A stretch of DNA of 64,000 bases from Skeletonema marinoi. Its lineage: Eukaryota; Bacillariophyta; Thalassiosirophyceae; Thalassiosirales; Thalassiosiraceae. The translations under genes and the position numbers were made by a program. Positions 1 through 11,523 of the stretch are shown here, piece after piece; the stretch's first letter is position 1; the number at the start of each line of letters is the position of its first letter. The notes beneath the pieces were generated by a model, which was not told where the DNA came from, made no database searches, and worked only from the letters and a program-made list of their open reading frames with translations. Location of the stretch: contig CM060505.1 in the NCBI GenBank assembly GCA_030544225.1, forward strand, positions 620,001-684,000. Reading direction: 5' to 3'.

Positions 1-2060
1 AACGCAAGTTATATCGCATACACGCCCCAAACTACTTTATATCAGCTCAAATGAGACGACTACAACAAGGAGAGCTTTGTAGCTTTCGAATTCCGTCTCA
101 AGACACATCTTCTCTGTTTGCGATGATGGATACTTCGCCTTTGTCGATGTAGGATGGTAGTGTGCGGCGGTTGAAGTGCCAACAAGACCATCTTTCCATC
201 TACACGCGAAGTGATGTGGGGCTAGACGGCTAATGGGCTTGACAAGCTACCTAAAACGCAAGTTATATCGCATACACGCCCCAAACTACTTTATATCAGC
301 TCAAATGAGACGACTACAACAAGGAGAGCTTTGTAGCTTTCGAATTCCGTCTCAAGACACATCTTCTCTGTTTGCGATGATGGATACTTCGCCTTTGTCG
401 ATGTAGGATGGTAGTGTGCGGCGGTTGAAGTGCCAACAAGACCATCTTTCCATCTACACGCAAATTCATGTGAGGCTAGACGGCTAATGGGCTTGACAAG
501 CTACCTAAAACGCAAGTTATATCGCACACACGCCCCAAACTACTTTATATCAGCTCAAACAAACAACAAGAGCTTTGTAGCTTTCGAATTCCGTCTCAAG
601 ACACATCTTCTCTGTTTGCGATGATGGATACTTCGCCTTTGTCGATGTAGGATGGTAGTGTGCGGCGGTTGAAGTGCCAACAAGACCATCTTTCCATCTA
701 CACGCGAAGTGATGTGGGGCTAGACGGCTAATGGGCTTGACAAGCTACCTAAAACGCAAGTTATATCGCATACACGCCCCAAACTACTTTATATCAGCTC
801 AAATGAGACGACTACAACAAGGAGAGCTTTGTAGCTTTCGAATTCCGTCTCAAGACACATCTTCTCTGTTTGCGATGATGGATACTTCGCCTTTGTCGAT
901 GTAGGATGGTAGTGTGCGGCGGTTGAAGTGCCAACAAGACCATCTTTCCATCTACACGCGAAGTGATGTGGGGCTAGACGGCTAATGGGCTTGACAAGCT
1001 ACCTAAAACGCAAGTTATATCGCATACACGCCCCAAACTACTTTATATCAGCTCAAATGAGACGACTACAACAAGGAGAGCTTTGTAGCTTTCGAATTCC
1101 GTCTCAAGACACATCTTCTCTGTTTGCGATGATGGATACTTCGCCTTTGTCGATGTAGGATGGTAGTGTGCGGCGGTTGAAGTGCCAACAAGACCATCTT
1201 TCCATCTACACGCGAAGTGATGTGGGGCTAGACGGCTAATGGGCTTGACAAGCTACCTAAAACGCAAGTTATATCGCATACACGCCCCAAACTACTTTAT
1301 ATCAGCTCAAATGAGACGACTACAACAAGGAGAGCTTTGTAGCTTTCGAATTCCGTCTCAAGACACATCTTCTCTGTTTGCGATGATGGATACTTCGCCT
1401 TTGTCGATGTAGGATGGTAGTGTGCGGCGGTTGAAGTGCCAACAAGACCATCTCTCCATCTACACGCAAAGTCTTGTGGGGCTAGACGGCTAATGGGCCT
1501 AACAAGCTACCTAAAACGCAAGTTATATCGCATACACGCCCCAAACTACTTTATATCAGCTCAAATGAGACGACTACAACAAGGAGAGCTTTGTAGCTTT
1601 CGAATTCCGTCTCAAGACACATCTTCTCTGTTTGCGATGATGGACAGCGGTTGAAGTGAAAGTGCCAACAAGATCTTGGATGCTTTGCCTTTGTCGATGT
1701 AGGAGGTAGTGTGCAGCGGTTGAAGTGCCAAAAAGACCTCGTATCCATCTACACGCAATGTCAAGTGAAGGTAAACGGCTAATGAGCTTGACAAGCTACC
1801 TAAAACGCAAGTTTATTCCCTTACACGCCCCAAATTGATATACGTAAGCTCAAACGAAACTACTACAACAAGGAGAGCTTTTATAGCTTTCGAAGTCTGT
1901 CCCAGAACACAACTTCTCTGTTTGCGATGATGGATGCTTCGCCTTTGTTGATGTAGAAGGTAGTGTGCAGCGGTCGAAGTGAAAGTGCCAACAAGATCGT
2001 GGATGCTTCGCCTTTGTCGATGTAGGAGGTAGTGTGCAGCAGCTGCAACTTCTTCAATCT
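1..2060. repeat. 254-bp satellite/tandem repeat array
   Basis: At least seven head-to-tail copies of a 254-bp unit are present; the anchor word aacgcaagtt recurs at 1, 255, 509, 753, 1007, 1261 and 1515, with a diverged copy from about 1804. The inner copies are almost identical; the third is about 10 bp shorter and the last ones decay and rearrange towards the right edge. Every unit carries one GAATTC site and the subsequence gatgatggatacttcgcc. The array is cut by the window start, so its true size is unknown. No conserved reading frame is maintained across copies, so it is probably non-coding satellite DNA. Confidence 0.95.
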
Positions 2061-3090
2061 ACACAGGACACAATTATGAGCAGTTCCTTTCTGTCCACAA
2101 TGTTAGATCCCTCGCTTTTGTATCCATTTGACCCGCAAAAACAGCCAGTGCCGTGCGTCATGCATTAGCCTGATGTTAGAGGAAGCTAATATCATCGGAG
2201 CATGGGAACCAGTGAAAAATCTCTTCTCTCGCAACCTCATGTCCCCTTAATGTATCAGTACGAATATTCTGCTCACACTTTTTATTCGGCACAGCAGATC
2301 CTTTTATCCTCAGTTCTCCTTCTTCGTGTCATGATTGTACGTCACTGCGACTGGCGGTGGCACGATTCGTTTGTTTCTGGAGATGTGGGTGCTTTTGATT
2401 TGGGTTCAATATTCCTCTTCTGACTCTGACCTCGTTCTCTCCTTTATTTGTTTCTTTTTCTGCTTCCCTTCAAAGGGAGTGTTGGATGGATGGTCACTTC
2501 GTTTGCTCTTCATCCAAAGACACAACGCATGTAAACAGCCGATTCAGAAGACACAACGTACTTATGTGAGCTAATCTACAGGACCAAGTGCGCGTGTGCA
2601 ACAAAACAGAGGAATCCTCTCTTTTCCTTTTAATATTCTTCTAATATCCTCAGCACCGAGCGCAGCCTCCCGTGTTGTTGTTGTTGCATCTATCTCCACG
2701 GACCTCTCTCGATTCAGTTACTTTGCTTGTGCGAGAGAAAGAATATCCTGTCGTAAATTTTGTCCTCTCCGTCGTTAGATTTAGCTTTTGCCTTTCAATC
2801 ATACTCATCGCCGATCATTGTCTTTTCAGTTCACCATGCGGCGCATGACTTCTTGTTCTTGAGCAGCCAAGGCCAAGAGATCCGTCACCGCCGAAACCGA
2901 AACATCACGACGACCGACCTATTTGTACTAGTGCATGAGGACGGCGACGTCATTCACCGTGCCCAGAGGCTATGTAGAGCTGGGCGCTGCTCTCTAGAGT
3001 ACTGCTTTTGCTTTGCTTGGAGCTTGGAGATGCTCTCCATCCCTTTCTGATAGGAGTATCTATTTGAAGTCGGTTGAGTTTCTCAAACTT
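2061..3090. other. intergenic, nothing recognised
   Basis: Only short frames shorter than 100 codons without conserved motifs are visible. The stretch lies between the satellite array and a DNA transposon and shows no tRNA, rRNA or clear repeat structure. Confidence 0.5.
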
Positions 3091-3098
3091 CTCTCCAT

Positions 3099-4284
3099 CA
3101 GGTCCTCCAGCCTCCTCCAGCTGCACCGAGTCGAGCTGCACCGAGTTTTACACCGAGTCAGGAACTGTCCCATCTAATAGACAATTCCCAATTATGAACA
3201 TTCGTCGCCATTTATCGCCAAAGCAGCCGTTGTTCTCACTCTCTCTCAACATCCACATCCAACTGTCATTTGTTTCAAAATGGCGATGACAATGATGAGA
3301 TTTCCGCCCTCCTATTAACCGCCCTAATACTTCCATAAAACAAAAATCATGATTGCGATTGTATGCCAACGGCCTTCCCCTATCCCTAATGCGCGTGCAC
3401 GTGAAAGGCCGGCCGAAAGTAGGTGAGTTATTGCATAAATAAGACAATTTATTACTTCCACATCTTATGTAATGACCTTATTTCATCTCTCCACCCCTCA
3501 CTGGACAGGTCGAAGATTTGTTGACGACCCGAACCGGTAGAATTCACCGTATATTAAGAGGGATGAACATGGATCTTATTGCTGCTGTTGATGTGCTGTT
3601 ATCAGCGGTGAAACGGGCGTTCTCCCATTCAAAAAATGTATTTACGGCCGTTGACGTTTCGTCCAGTTGCGCTGCAGGCGAAGCTTTGAAACAACAATTA
3701 ACGCTTCAAACATCTGTTGTCGAATGCTACAATCAGCGGCTGCCTCATGGAACATTAGTAACGAATGTCAGTGGGTTTATAACGCGATTTTGTACTGTGT
3801 AAGTTGTTTTGGGCGACGTTTTATGATGTTTATTGATCTAATGGCACTGTAATAGACTTAGAATCTAAAGTAAAACTCGGATTCATTAGTAATTCGTGTG
3901 CTAACATTAATAAAGCTGCAATATCTCTCCAGAATAGTAAGAAGTAGACTGAAAAAGGTGGCAATAGTGCCGTATTTTTCACCATGGTGGGCTGGGCATC
4001 ATCAAGAAACGTTTTTTTGCTAAGACTTTCTACATAGATTTTGTACCAGAATTCTACATAGGAACTCCACAATGTTTGTGGTAGATCAACGTGGTAGACA
4101 CGTCATACTACCAGGAAAATGGGATGACGTTGGATGTTGAAACTTGTTGAAGTTGAGGACAAACGGCTGCTTTGGCGATAAATGGCGACGAATGTTCATA
4201 ATTGGGAATTGTCTATTAGATGGGACAGTTCCTGACTCGGTGTAAAACTCGGTGCAGCTCGACTCGGTGCAGCTGGAGGACCTG
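3099..4284. mobile_element. non-autonomous TIR DNA transposon (hAT- or MULE-like)
   Basis: The two ends are inverted repeats of about 120-130 bp: left arm from 3099, right arm ending at 4284, both starting CAGGTCCTCCAG and sharing the motif ctgcaccgagtcgagctgc and a long run further in. The element is flanked on both sides by the same 8-bp word CTCTCCAT (3091-3098 and 4285-4292), a target site duplication. An 8-bp duplication and a CAG...CTG terminus suit hAT; the long terminal repeats would also suit a Mutator-like element. The 0.9-kb interior has no transposase; a frame starting near 3563 encodes about 80 residues of unknown origin. The left arm has an extra 10-bp duplication near its tip. 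Confidence 0.8.
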
Positions 4285-4292
4285 CTCTCCAT

Positions 4293-4851
4293 TCTTTCTT
4301 ACTTCTCATGAAAACCGAGCGAAGGCCAAAGTTTTAAAGGGTGATTATTTATTGTAGATTTGATGAGAATTGTTCTATGGGGATAATTTTGTACAGATAA
4401 ATTGACAGGTGAATAATCATGTAAAACATTAGAGGGTACAACACAAAATCATGAGGATGAAGAAGGGGTGACTTTCCAAATTTTTGAATATTCCCACGAG
4501 AAAGAGGGAAGTCGTTTTTGACGTTTGAATGGACGAAAAATTTTCCATCCCGCGCCCTGCTTTCAAGCAAGCACCACCAACTTCCAACTGCCACAACAAA
4601 AACACCAAACACCACCTTCCACATTAATTCCCCACAGCACGAGATTACCAGTAAGTCCGCTGCCATGCCTTTGCATTATTCCTTGCTCGATTACATGATG
4701 CCTGCCGAGTTCCACTAACGTTTGTCGCTTCTGCTCGCTCTGCCCGCCCGCCAACGCCGATTTCCACCTCACAATAATTATCTCTCCGGCATCATATCTC
4801 TTGCCAACGGTCATTTATACTCAGAATCCACGCACTCTCCTTCCAATCATC
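4293..4851. other. intergenic / upstream region of the 4852 gene
   Basis: AT-rich sequence between the transposon and the next gene. No gene, RNA or repeat is recognised; the last 100 bp are CA/CT-rich as in many diatom 5' leaders. Confidence 0.4.
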
Positions 4852-5244
4852 ATGACTGCCAACGCTATTGCCTCCACCAACAACGACTTCGATACCGATG
4901 GCCTCGAAGACGTTAACGTAACCGCCGAGCTCCCCTACGGCGACGATGCTGAAGAAGCCGAAGAGTATCAAGCTCAAGCCACCTACTTTAGCCGCAACCG
5001 CACCAAGATCTTCCTCATCGCCTTCACGGCTGCTGTCATTGTCTTTGTTTCCGGTACCAGCGTTGCGGTGACGCACAACAAGAGCATGAACAGTAGCTTG
5101 GCCAAAACCAGCAAAGTCAGTAGTAGCAAGGCTCCCAAGGCGAAGAGTTCCAAGGCTCCCAAGGCGGCGAAAACCAGGGCTCCCAAGACCCCTAAGACCA
5201 AGGCCCCAAAGATGCCCAAGACCAGGCAACCCACAACCCGCTAA
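4852..5244 (+). CDS. small single-pass membrane protein with Lys/Pro/Ser-rich tail
   Basis: The frame from the ATG at 4852 encodes 130 residues. Residues about 1-42 are acidic and polar, a single hydrophobic segment follows (about 43-65, containing IFLIAFTAAVIVF), and the last 55 residues are repeats of KAPK/SSKAPK type. This looks like a signal-anchored protein with a basic low-complexity tail, either lumenal or extracellular. Such tails occur in diatom secreted or silica-associated proteins, but here that is only an analogy: the function is unknown. The frame could be extended upstream through non-ATG codons, but 4852 is the first ATG. No intron is needed. Confidence 0.65.
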   Translation: MTANAIASTNNDFDTDGLEDVNVTAELPYGDDAEEAEEYQAQATYFSRNRTKIFLIAFTAAVIVFVSGTSVAVTHNKSMNSSLAKTSKVSSSKAPKAKSSKAPKAAKTRAPKTPKTKAPKMPKTRQPTTR

Positions 5245-6345
5245 GAGATCCTATTCTCCCAATGCCCCACACCTCTCAACTCAGATATATATCATGTAGG
5301 AGTACAGGGTGAAGCATGAATATTATGTGTAACAATGATGTACAGATGATGGAACAGAATCTCGATTTGTTTGCGATAATACTGTTTGTAGCCAGAGTCT
5401 GAAATATATTAATCAATCTACAAATAACAACTTTGTCTCTACTAAGTATCATCTTTTTTGCCATCTTGAGTTAATCTTTTTGAAGCTATATACATACGGA
5501 ACATCATTTAATGAAGAAAGATAGATGATTATCAAATCGGACGGGACTTTTCACACACACTAACATACCGTCTTCTCTCTCTCTCTCTCTAGGCGTCGAT
5601 TCGTCCTCAAGTTAACACATAATGATATGCAATTGTGATCAGAAGAGGATGATCTCATACATTAACACACTCTGCACTCACTTGAAGAAGCAAGTCAAGT
5701 GCACCATGTTATGCTATCGTTGTCGTTACCGTTATCGAGTACCAAGCCACAAGCAAATGCTGTCTGTCAATCTCTGCATCATCTTTCGCTGTGCATCCCT
5801 TTTGCAAGTAGTGTTGCGATAAAGCACGTCATCTCATTTATCGAATTACCTTGGACATTCTAATGGCACAAATAAACGAGGGGCCGTCGTTGGCAGTGCT
5901 TCACAACATAATATCATATAACATATATTTATCTTGGGTCTTCATATCATGCACAGTACCTAGATCCACAGTCAACAAGGCTGAAACCGCCGTCGTAAAA
6001 CGCAGCAAGTCAGGCAGTTCGAATCACCTCTACAACCATTGGCTATATTAAGTAACATTTTCTTTTGAATGTTATGGGGCGATTACTTGAAATGAGTGTA
6101 GGGCAGTAAGTGTTCTTCTCTGGCTGGTCCATCTTCAATAGGATATTGTTATCATAATCAATCCGTCCAAGTATGTAGCATCTTGTAAGCAAGTACAAGA
6201 GACTGCTTATTACCCTTGTCAATCATACTCCTTGTCAGTGAATTTTGGCGGGCATTTCCCATTCCTTCTCAATCCAAAATCCTTCTATCATCATCACGAG
6301 ATCCACACAAGTAAAATCACTCATATCTCTAGATTGCAATTTGCA
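5245..6345. other. intergenic with CT microsatellite
   Basis: No gene is recognised. A short CT-dinucleotide tract sits at about 5571-5592. The last 100 bp form the native upstream region of the nucleosidase leader exon and include a TTTTGGCGGGC word at about 6243. Confidence 0.45.
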
Positions 6346-6437
6346 ATGCTCTTGAATATCCTATTCGCAGCACTCCTCCTCAACTCCTCTACCGTTTCAG
6401 CATTTACGTCAAGACCGCCCTCCTCGCATAGTTATAG
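6346..6437 (+). pseudogene. severed 5' leader of the MTA/SAH nucleosidase gene
   Basis: From the ATG at 6346 there are 30 codons plus two bases of open frame before the LTR element begins. It encodes a typical signal peptide (hydrophobic core LLNILFAALLL) followed by VSAFTSRPP. Ala-Phe at the predicted cleavage site and a Ser/Pro-rich continuation resemble the diatom ASAFAP-type plastid entry signal. With the retroelement and one TATAG copy left out, this frame runs directly into the nucleosidase frame at 11499 with no stop, so the leader belonged to that gene. In this allele it is separated from its body by 5 kb. Confidence 0.75.
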
Positions 6438-6770
6438 TGTTGGGAGTCTCACCTTTCGGGACTCTGGACTAACTTCCGGGACTCCTTCAGTGGGAGTCTC
6501 GCCTATCTGGGATCAGGTTCTTGTATCTGGGATCGGGCTGGGATCCGGTTCTTATGCCATCTGCTCGCATCTGGCATCTGTTCTCTAGAATCTACCTACT
6601 GACTCGACGAAGAGTCGAAATCCTAAGTAAGCCGGTAACGCGGCCTCCAAGGAGTGCCTCACCATGGTGCTGCCACTTCTTGGAGTATCTGTCTAAACGT
6701 AACATCTTATTGACTTTTGCTTCTTGCTTATGAGGGTAGCGACTATCCGGTGGGGAGTATATTTACAACA
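6438..6770 (+). repeat. left LTR
   Basis: A 333-bp terminal repeat, TGTTGGGAG...TTTACAACA, nearly identical to the right LTR. It directly follows the TATAG target duplication. Confidence 0.92.
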
Positions 6771-6794
6771 TACTCCAAGAAGTGATTCTTCACT

Positions 6795-7240
6795 TTGAGG
6801 AGGCTCGTCGTGCAGATGAGTGACGGTGTAGCGGTTCAGGGCTATAGCGGTGGTGGTGACTGTCGAGGGGGCAGTAGTCTTAATCTCATCGCGCAGATGA
6901 GTGATTCTGTAGTGTTTATGGACTGCAGTTGTGGAGGTGACCACCGAGGGGGTGGTATTAATGCCATGGCGGTTCAGGGTCACGGTTGTGGAGGTGACGG
7001 CCGTGGGGTCGTAATGTTAATCTCATCGCGCAGATGAGTAATGCTGTAGCGGTCCAGGGCTGCAGTTGTGGAGGTGACCACCGAGGGGGTGGTATTAATG
7101 CCATGACGGTGCAGGGTCATGGTTGTGGAGGTGACGGCCGTGAGGGTCGTAATCTTAATCTTGTCGTGCAGATGAGTAATACTGTAGCGGTCCAGGGCTG
7201 CAGTTGTGGAGGTATCAGTCTCGTCGAGCAGATGAGCAAC
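6795..7240 (+). repeat. 137-bp tandem repeats inside the LTR element
   Basis: Just inside the left LTR, a unit of about 137 bp containing gtggaggtgaccaccgaggg and gcgcagatgagtaatgctg is repeated head to tail (anchors near 6931, 7068 and 7206, with an older copy upstream). The repeats are GC-rich and keep no frame consistently. Confidence 0.8.
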
Positions 7241-7349
7241 GCCGTACCAGCGTCCGAAGCCGGAGCTTGCTCTTGGCACCCCACTGACCTTGTTCTGAAA
7301 GTATTGAATCGAGAGGAGCTCTCTACAGGAGCTATTGTGAACAAATGTC

Positions 7350-10300
7350 CGTCCCACATTTCCATAGCGTTGCACGCTAAACGTATGTGGTCGATGAGGC
7401 TCTTGTGTCGTCAATTTCCAATCAGATTCTTTGAACTGATGAAAATCGTAAGAGTGTGTTATGAGCCATCTGAGTCAACGCCTGGTAGAGTGACCATCGT
7501 CCCAGCTGAGGACAATAAAATCGAGCCAACCATGGGAGCATCTCTTCCTATCATCCCCGCCGAGGATTACAATATCGCGCCACCAACCACGGAATCATAT
7601 CTTCCTATTAAATGGGGCGCGCTGCAGGGAGCCGATTTGTTGTGTTCCGAGGTGGAGAGAGTGTAACTGAGACGCGGGCCCTCGGGGCTGAGTGCCATTC
7701 CCTTTGGTTGGAAAGTGTTGCATATTATTGACATGGTACCCACCTATAAAGTTGCTCTGCAATAATGAGATACCGTTTAGTCACACTCCCAATTGTGATC
7801 TTGCGAGCCCCCATTCGAAACTTCAGCAAAACTCGCCACGCACGCGCACGACGACACCACACATCACACAAAAAGAACAAACACCATGTTGTTCCTTGTT
7901 CCCTATGCCTATCACGCCAGCCGTCATGTGTCATAGCGATATGCACGGCTACTGTCATCGGAAATCAACGGCGCATTGAACGATACGCAGCGATCAGAGC
8001 AGAACACGGTATTCCCCTTGGAATTCGGCTCAACGCCGTCAGCGACGTGGTGATGACCATCACCAGACGATGATGTGTGTTCCCTACGCCTATCACGTCA
8101 ACCGCTTGTTGTTAAAGCATAAGCATGTCGACCATCATCCGCATTGAACGGGACATCGAGTGATACGCAGAGATATGAACGGATCACTGTAGTTCCCCTG
8201 TAATTTGGCTCAACGTCGTCGGCGACGTGGCGATAGCCATCAGACATAACAATCGCCGCATCCAACAAAGCAAATCGCTGTCGATAGATCGCCGAAGAGG
8301 CATGGCCATGTTGTGCTCTGAAATAGCAATAAATACGACACGCATCGCATTTGATGATTTCGGTTGAGCAGTAATTCATCTGTCTACAAAACAATCAAAG
8401 CTGGAGATATGTTAGAATGGAGTGCCACTCCATTCTACTTCTATCTATCTACAAAACAATCAAAGCTCGAGAGATATTAGAATGGACTGCCACTCCATTC
8501 TACTTTTATCAGCCACACAAACATTGAAGTTGGAGAGAGTCTTTGGCAGCCGGTATCATCGAACAGAACATGTTGAGCCGGGAGATAAGGAAGCATTGCA
8601 AATAAACTTTCTTCTTTTACCGTGAACACAACCACACAACACACATTTTGTGCTCGTTGGGCGTCATCTTGGGGTCATCAGTCATCTTGTGCTTCGACTA
8701 ATATAGAAAGCGAGCAGCATGTCAATTGATAAGCAGCAGCGTCGATGAACCATCGGAATGAAGATATATCCAAAAGAGAAAATGTGTCAAGTTCGACTAT
8801 GATCACATCACCTGACTCTGATATGCAACAATCAATCACTTCGAACAAGAACACCTTCAATCATCTACAGCAACCAACATATGCGAAACATCAACATTGC
8901 TGTAGCAATAGCTGCAGCGTCATCTACCTACAACATACATATCCACAACAATTCACCACTCCATATCTCCATGGAAAGAATACAAAATTGCAAGAGAAAG
9001 CAAGATGGTCAGCCTTGCGAATCATTCAAGAAGCGGGCGAGGTGGGTGACCCACCTGGAGGAGAAGGCGGAGAAGACTAAGACGAATTACAGCAAGAGAA
9101 AGATGGATGAAATCACAAAGACGACGTATACGGCGGCAATGAGTGGAGATCTGATCCAGGACAGGAATGACCTCACGAGACGGATTACTGATATCATCAC
9201 CAATCCGAACCAGAAGTGGAAGAAGGCAAAGGAGGATTATGAAATACCGCGCGACTATTTCTCCTAATTCAAATCCACAATGTGCCGGAGTATGACGAAT
9301 AACTTATGGTAGTATATTTATGCTGCAGTAGACGGGAGATTATTAGAATGGAGTGGCACTCTGTTCTTCTAGTTTCAGCAGTGGGGAGTCAGAAGGGAAG
9401 CAACTTGGGGGTGAAAACTGACATTTGGATCATTTATGCGAGAAATATTACATGCTAAATCCACCATTTTACCGTCTTTTGTCTTGTAATAGGGCCATCT
9501 AGCCAAAAAAGCTTTCTCAAAAAACGCATTTAAGCCAGGTACTTCTCGCTTTCTACGTAGGAACAAATACAAATCCTACGCCGGTATGCTCTACAGGGCT
9601 TCTACGTGTCCTACAGGTAAATGATACAGCTAAATACCAAACATATTAATTCCTACGTTGGCTCTACAGGGATTTTTTGACAGGATTTGACAGGATTTAC
9701 CACCTATAGGGGTAGGGCACCTCCGGCACCCCGAAATTACACGTTGCGCTCCATTCTGATCGGGGCCCCGAGGGCCGATCATCCCCGCCGAGGATTACAG
9801 TATCGTGCCACCAACCACGGAAGCGGAAGCATCTCTTCCTGTCGTCCCCGCCGAGGACGTTGATATCGTGCCCCCCAGGGAGTCTTCGCTCCCCATAGAT
9901 GATTTTGGCCTGCATAATGAGCGGAACGTCTACTGTCCCAAGCCGGATGATCCTGGCAATAATGACCATACTGAAGCAGTCCTACATGCAAGAGGAAGTC
10001 AATCCCATGTTTCCATAGCGACGATCGCTAGCTTCATGTGGCTGTTGACAGCAAATGCAAGAGTGCGCCGGAGCAACACAAGATCCCACATTTCCATAGC
10101 GACGATCGTTAGCCTAATGTGCCCCTTGAGACTCCCGTGCCAGTTTCCATTTGGATCCCTTGAACCAGTGAAAACTGTAAGAGTGTGTAGGGAATCTCCC
10201 AGAGGACCATTCCACATTTCCATAGCGGTGCACGCTAGGCTAATGTGGTTGATGAAGCCTTTGTGCCGATTTCCACTTCGATTCTTCGAACTGGTGCAAA

Positions 10301-11163
10301 TCGTAAGAGTGTGTCAGGTCTATCAATGTCAGCCTCCGAGTCTTCGTGCAGGAGACATCTTCTCCCGCATCTTCGTCCAAACTACGTCCACTTATTCAGA
10401 TCGGTCTACTATCATCCAAATGAGTGTGTATCATCTAAATCTTATCTTCCGCCGCCAGCATCAGTCTTCGACTCTTCATGGCCTTGCGGATGTCTTCAAT
10501 CTCCCATTCGGTACTACCTCGTTTCTTCCACTTGTGCCAGTCTACGGGCATTGCCTTGCGGGTGTCTACAATCTTCCATTCGGTTCTACCTCATCTTGTC
10601 TTCTGCTTTTGCCAGTCCATGTGCCTTGCGAAAGAAGTCTTCCTCTGATCTACCTACCTCTGTTCTTTATTGTGTCAATGAAGATGGGACATGCTTACAT
10701 CGGCAGCGACTGCCCTGAGCGCCATTTTCGTTCTAACTATCCAGAGGTGACAACCAGGAGGAACGATCCTATTTTATCTTGGTCTTGGTCTCATCTGCGA
10801 GCTTCTCTTATCCATGAACTTGCGGAAGATCCATCAATCAGAATCTACTATTCTTCATGTGATTCTATTCCATCCAACCTTCCTCACGTGTCCGTCTTCG
10901 GGGCCTTGCAGGAAGCATCTTCTGTTGATCTGTTTCATACTCGATCCAATCCTTTATCTCCCGCAAGCTTCAATCTACGTGACCTTGCAGAAGAGTTATC
11001 TCCGAATCCCAAGTCAAGAGTGGCTTGTGAATGGTTAGCGGTGCACGCTATCCTATTATGCTCTAACATTTCCATAGCGGTGTACGCTAGCCTAATGTGC
11101 ATGGTGAGACTCTTATGCCAATTTACATTGAGATTCCTTGAACTGATGAAAATTGTAAGAGTG
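7350..11163 (+). repeat. dispersed ~105-bp repeat family inside the LTR element
   Basis: A unit starting with cccacatttccatagcg and ending with gtaagagtgtg recurs at about 7350-7462, 10086-10190, 10208-10315 and 11060-11163, plus a partial copy near 10005. The last copy abuts the right LTR, so the element's 3' internal end is itself made of this repeat. A second shared block, atcatccccgccgaggatta, is at about 7548 and 9778. Confidence 0.75.
7895..8247 (+). repeat. ~170-bp direct duplication inside the LTR element
   Basis: Two diverged copies lie side by side, about 7895-8069 and 8078-8247, sharing blocks such as cctatcacg, cgcattgaacg, tcggctcaacg and gacgtggtgat. A further 60-bp duplication with near-palindromic gaatggagtgccactccatt words lies at 8385-8504. 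Confidence 0.6.
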
Positions 11164-11493
11164 TGTTGGGAGTCTCACCTTTCGGGACTCTGGACTAACT
11201 TCCGGGACTCCTTCAGTGGGAGTCTCGCCTATCTGGGATCAGGTTCTTGTATCTGGGATCGGGCTGGGATCCGGTTCTTATGCCATCTGCTCGCATCTGG
11301 CATCTGTTCTCTAGAGATCTACTGACTCGACGAAGAGTCGAAATCCTAAGTAAGCCGGTAACGCGGCCTCCAAGGAGTGCCTCACCATGGTGCTGCCACT
11401 TCTTGGAGTATCTGTCTAAACTTAACATCTTATTGACTTTTGCTTCTTGCTTATGAGGGTAGCGACTATCCGGTGGGGAGTATATTTACAACA
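11164..11493 (+). repeat. right LTR
   Basis: A 330-bp terminal repeat, nearly identical to the left one and followed directly by TATAG and the nucleosidase coding frame. It ends 30 bp before the first remaining ATG of that gene, so it could now act as its promoter and 5' leader. Confidence 0.92.
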
Positions 11494-11523
11494 TATAGTT
11501 ACCAGCACAAAAATAATCTCAAA

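Larger units (their letters stand above)
6438..11493 (+). mobile_element. LTR retrotransposon, Ty1/copia-type ends, non-autonomous
   Basis: A 5.06-kb element bounded by direct repeats of about 330 bp that begin TGTTG and end CAACA, flanked on both sides by the 5-bp target duplication TATAG (6433-6437 and 11494-11498). These ends and the 5-bp duplication fit Ty1/copia. The two LTRs are almost identical, so the insertion is young. The 4.4-kb interior has no recognisable gag, protease, integrase or reverse transcriptase; it consists of several families of internal repeats and unassigned frames, the longest about 500 codons (9805-11325) without known motifs, and a 128-codon Lys-rich frame at 8881-9267. 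It therefore looks like a structurally complete but non-coding (LARD-like) copy that would depend on proteins of a relative. The strand given assumes the orientation of the TG..CA LTRs only. Confidence 0.9.

Noticed and set aside
1-1794. Short open frames recurring in the satellite units on both strands
   Set aside because: They follow the repeat period, change frame between copies and have no recognisable motif; best explained as chance frames in non-coding repeats.
5571-5592. CT-dinucleotide tract as a regulatory GAGA-type element
   Set aside because: A short simple repeat with no neighbouring gene start; treated as a microsatellite.
5991-6045. tRNA-like T-arm word (cagttcgaatcacc)
   Set aside because: The flanking bases do not form the T stem and no acceptor or anticodon arm can be folded around it.
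9805-11325. A 506-codon frame inside the LTR element as a possible gag or pol
   Set aside because: No zinc knuckle, protease, integrase or polymerase motif; it runs through several copies of the internal repeat and into the right LTR, so it is probably not a gene.
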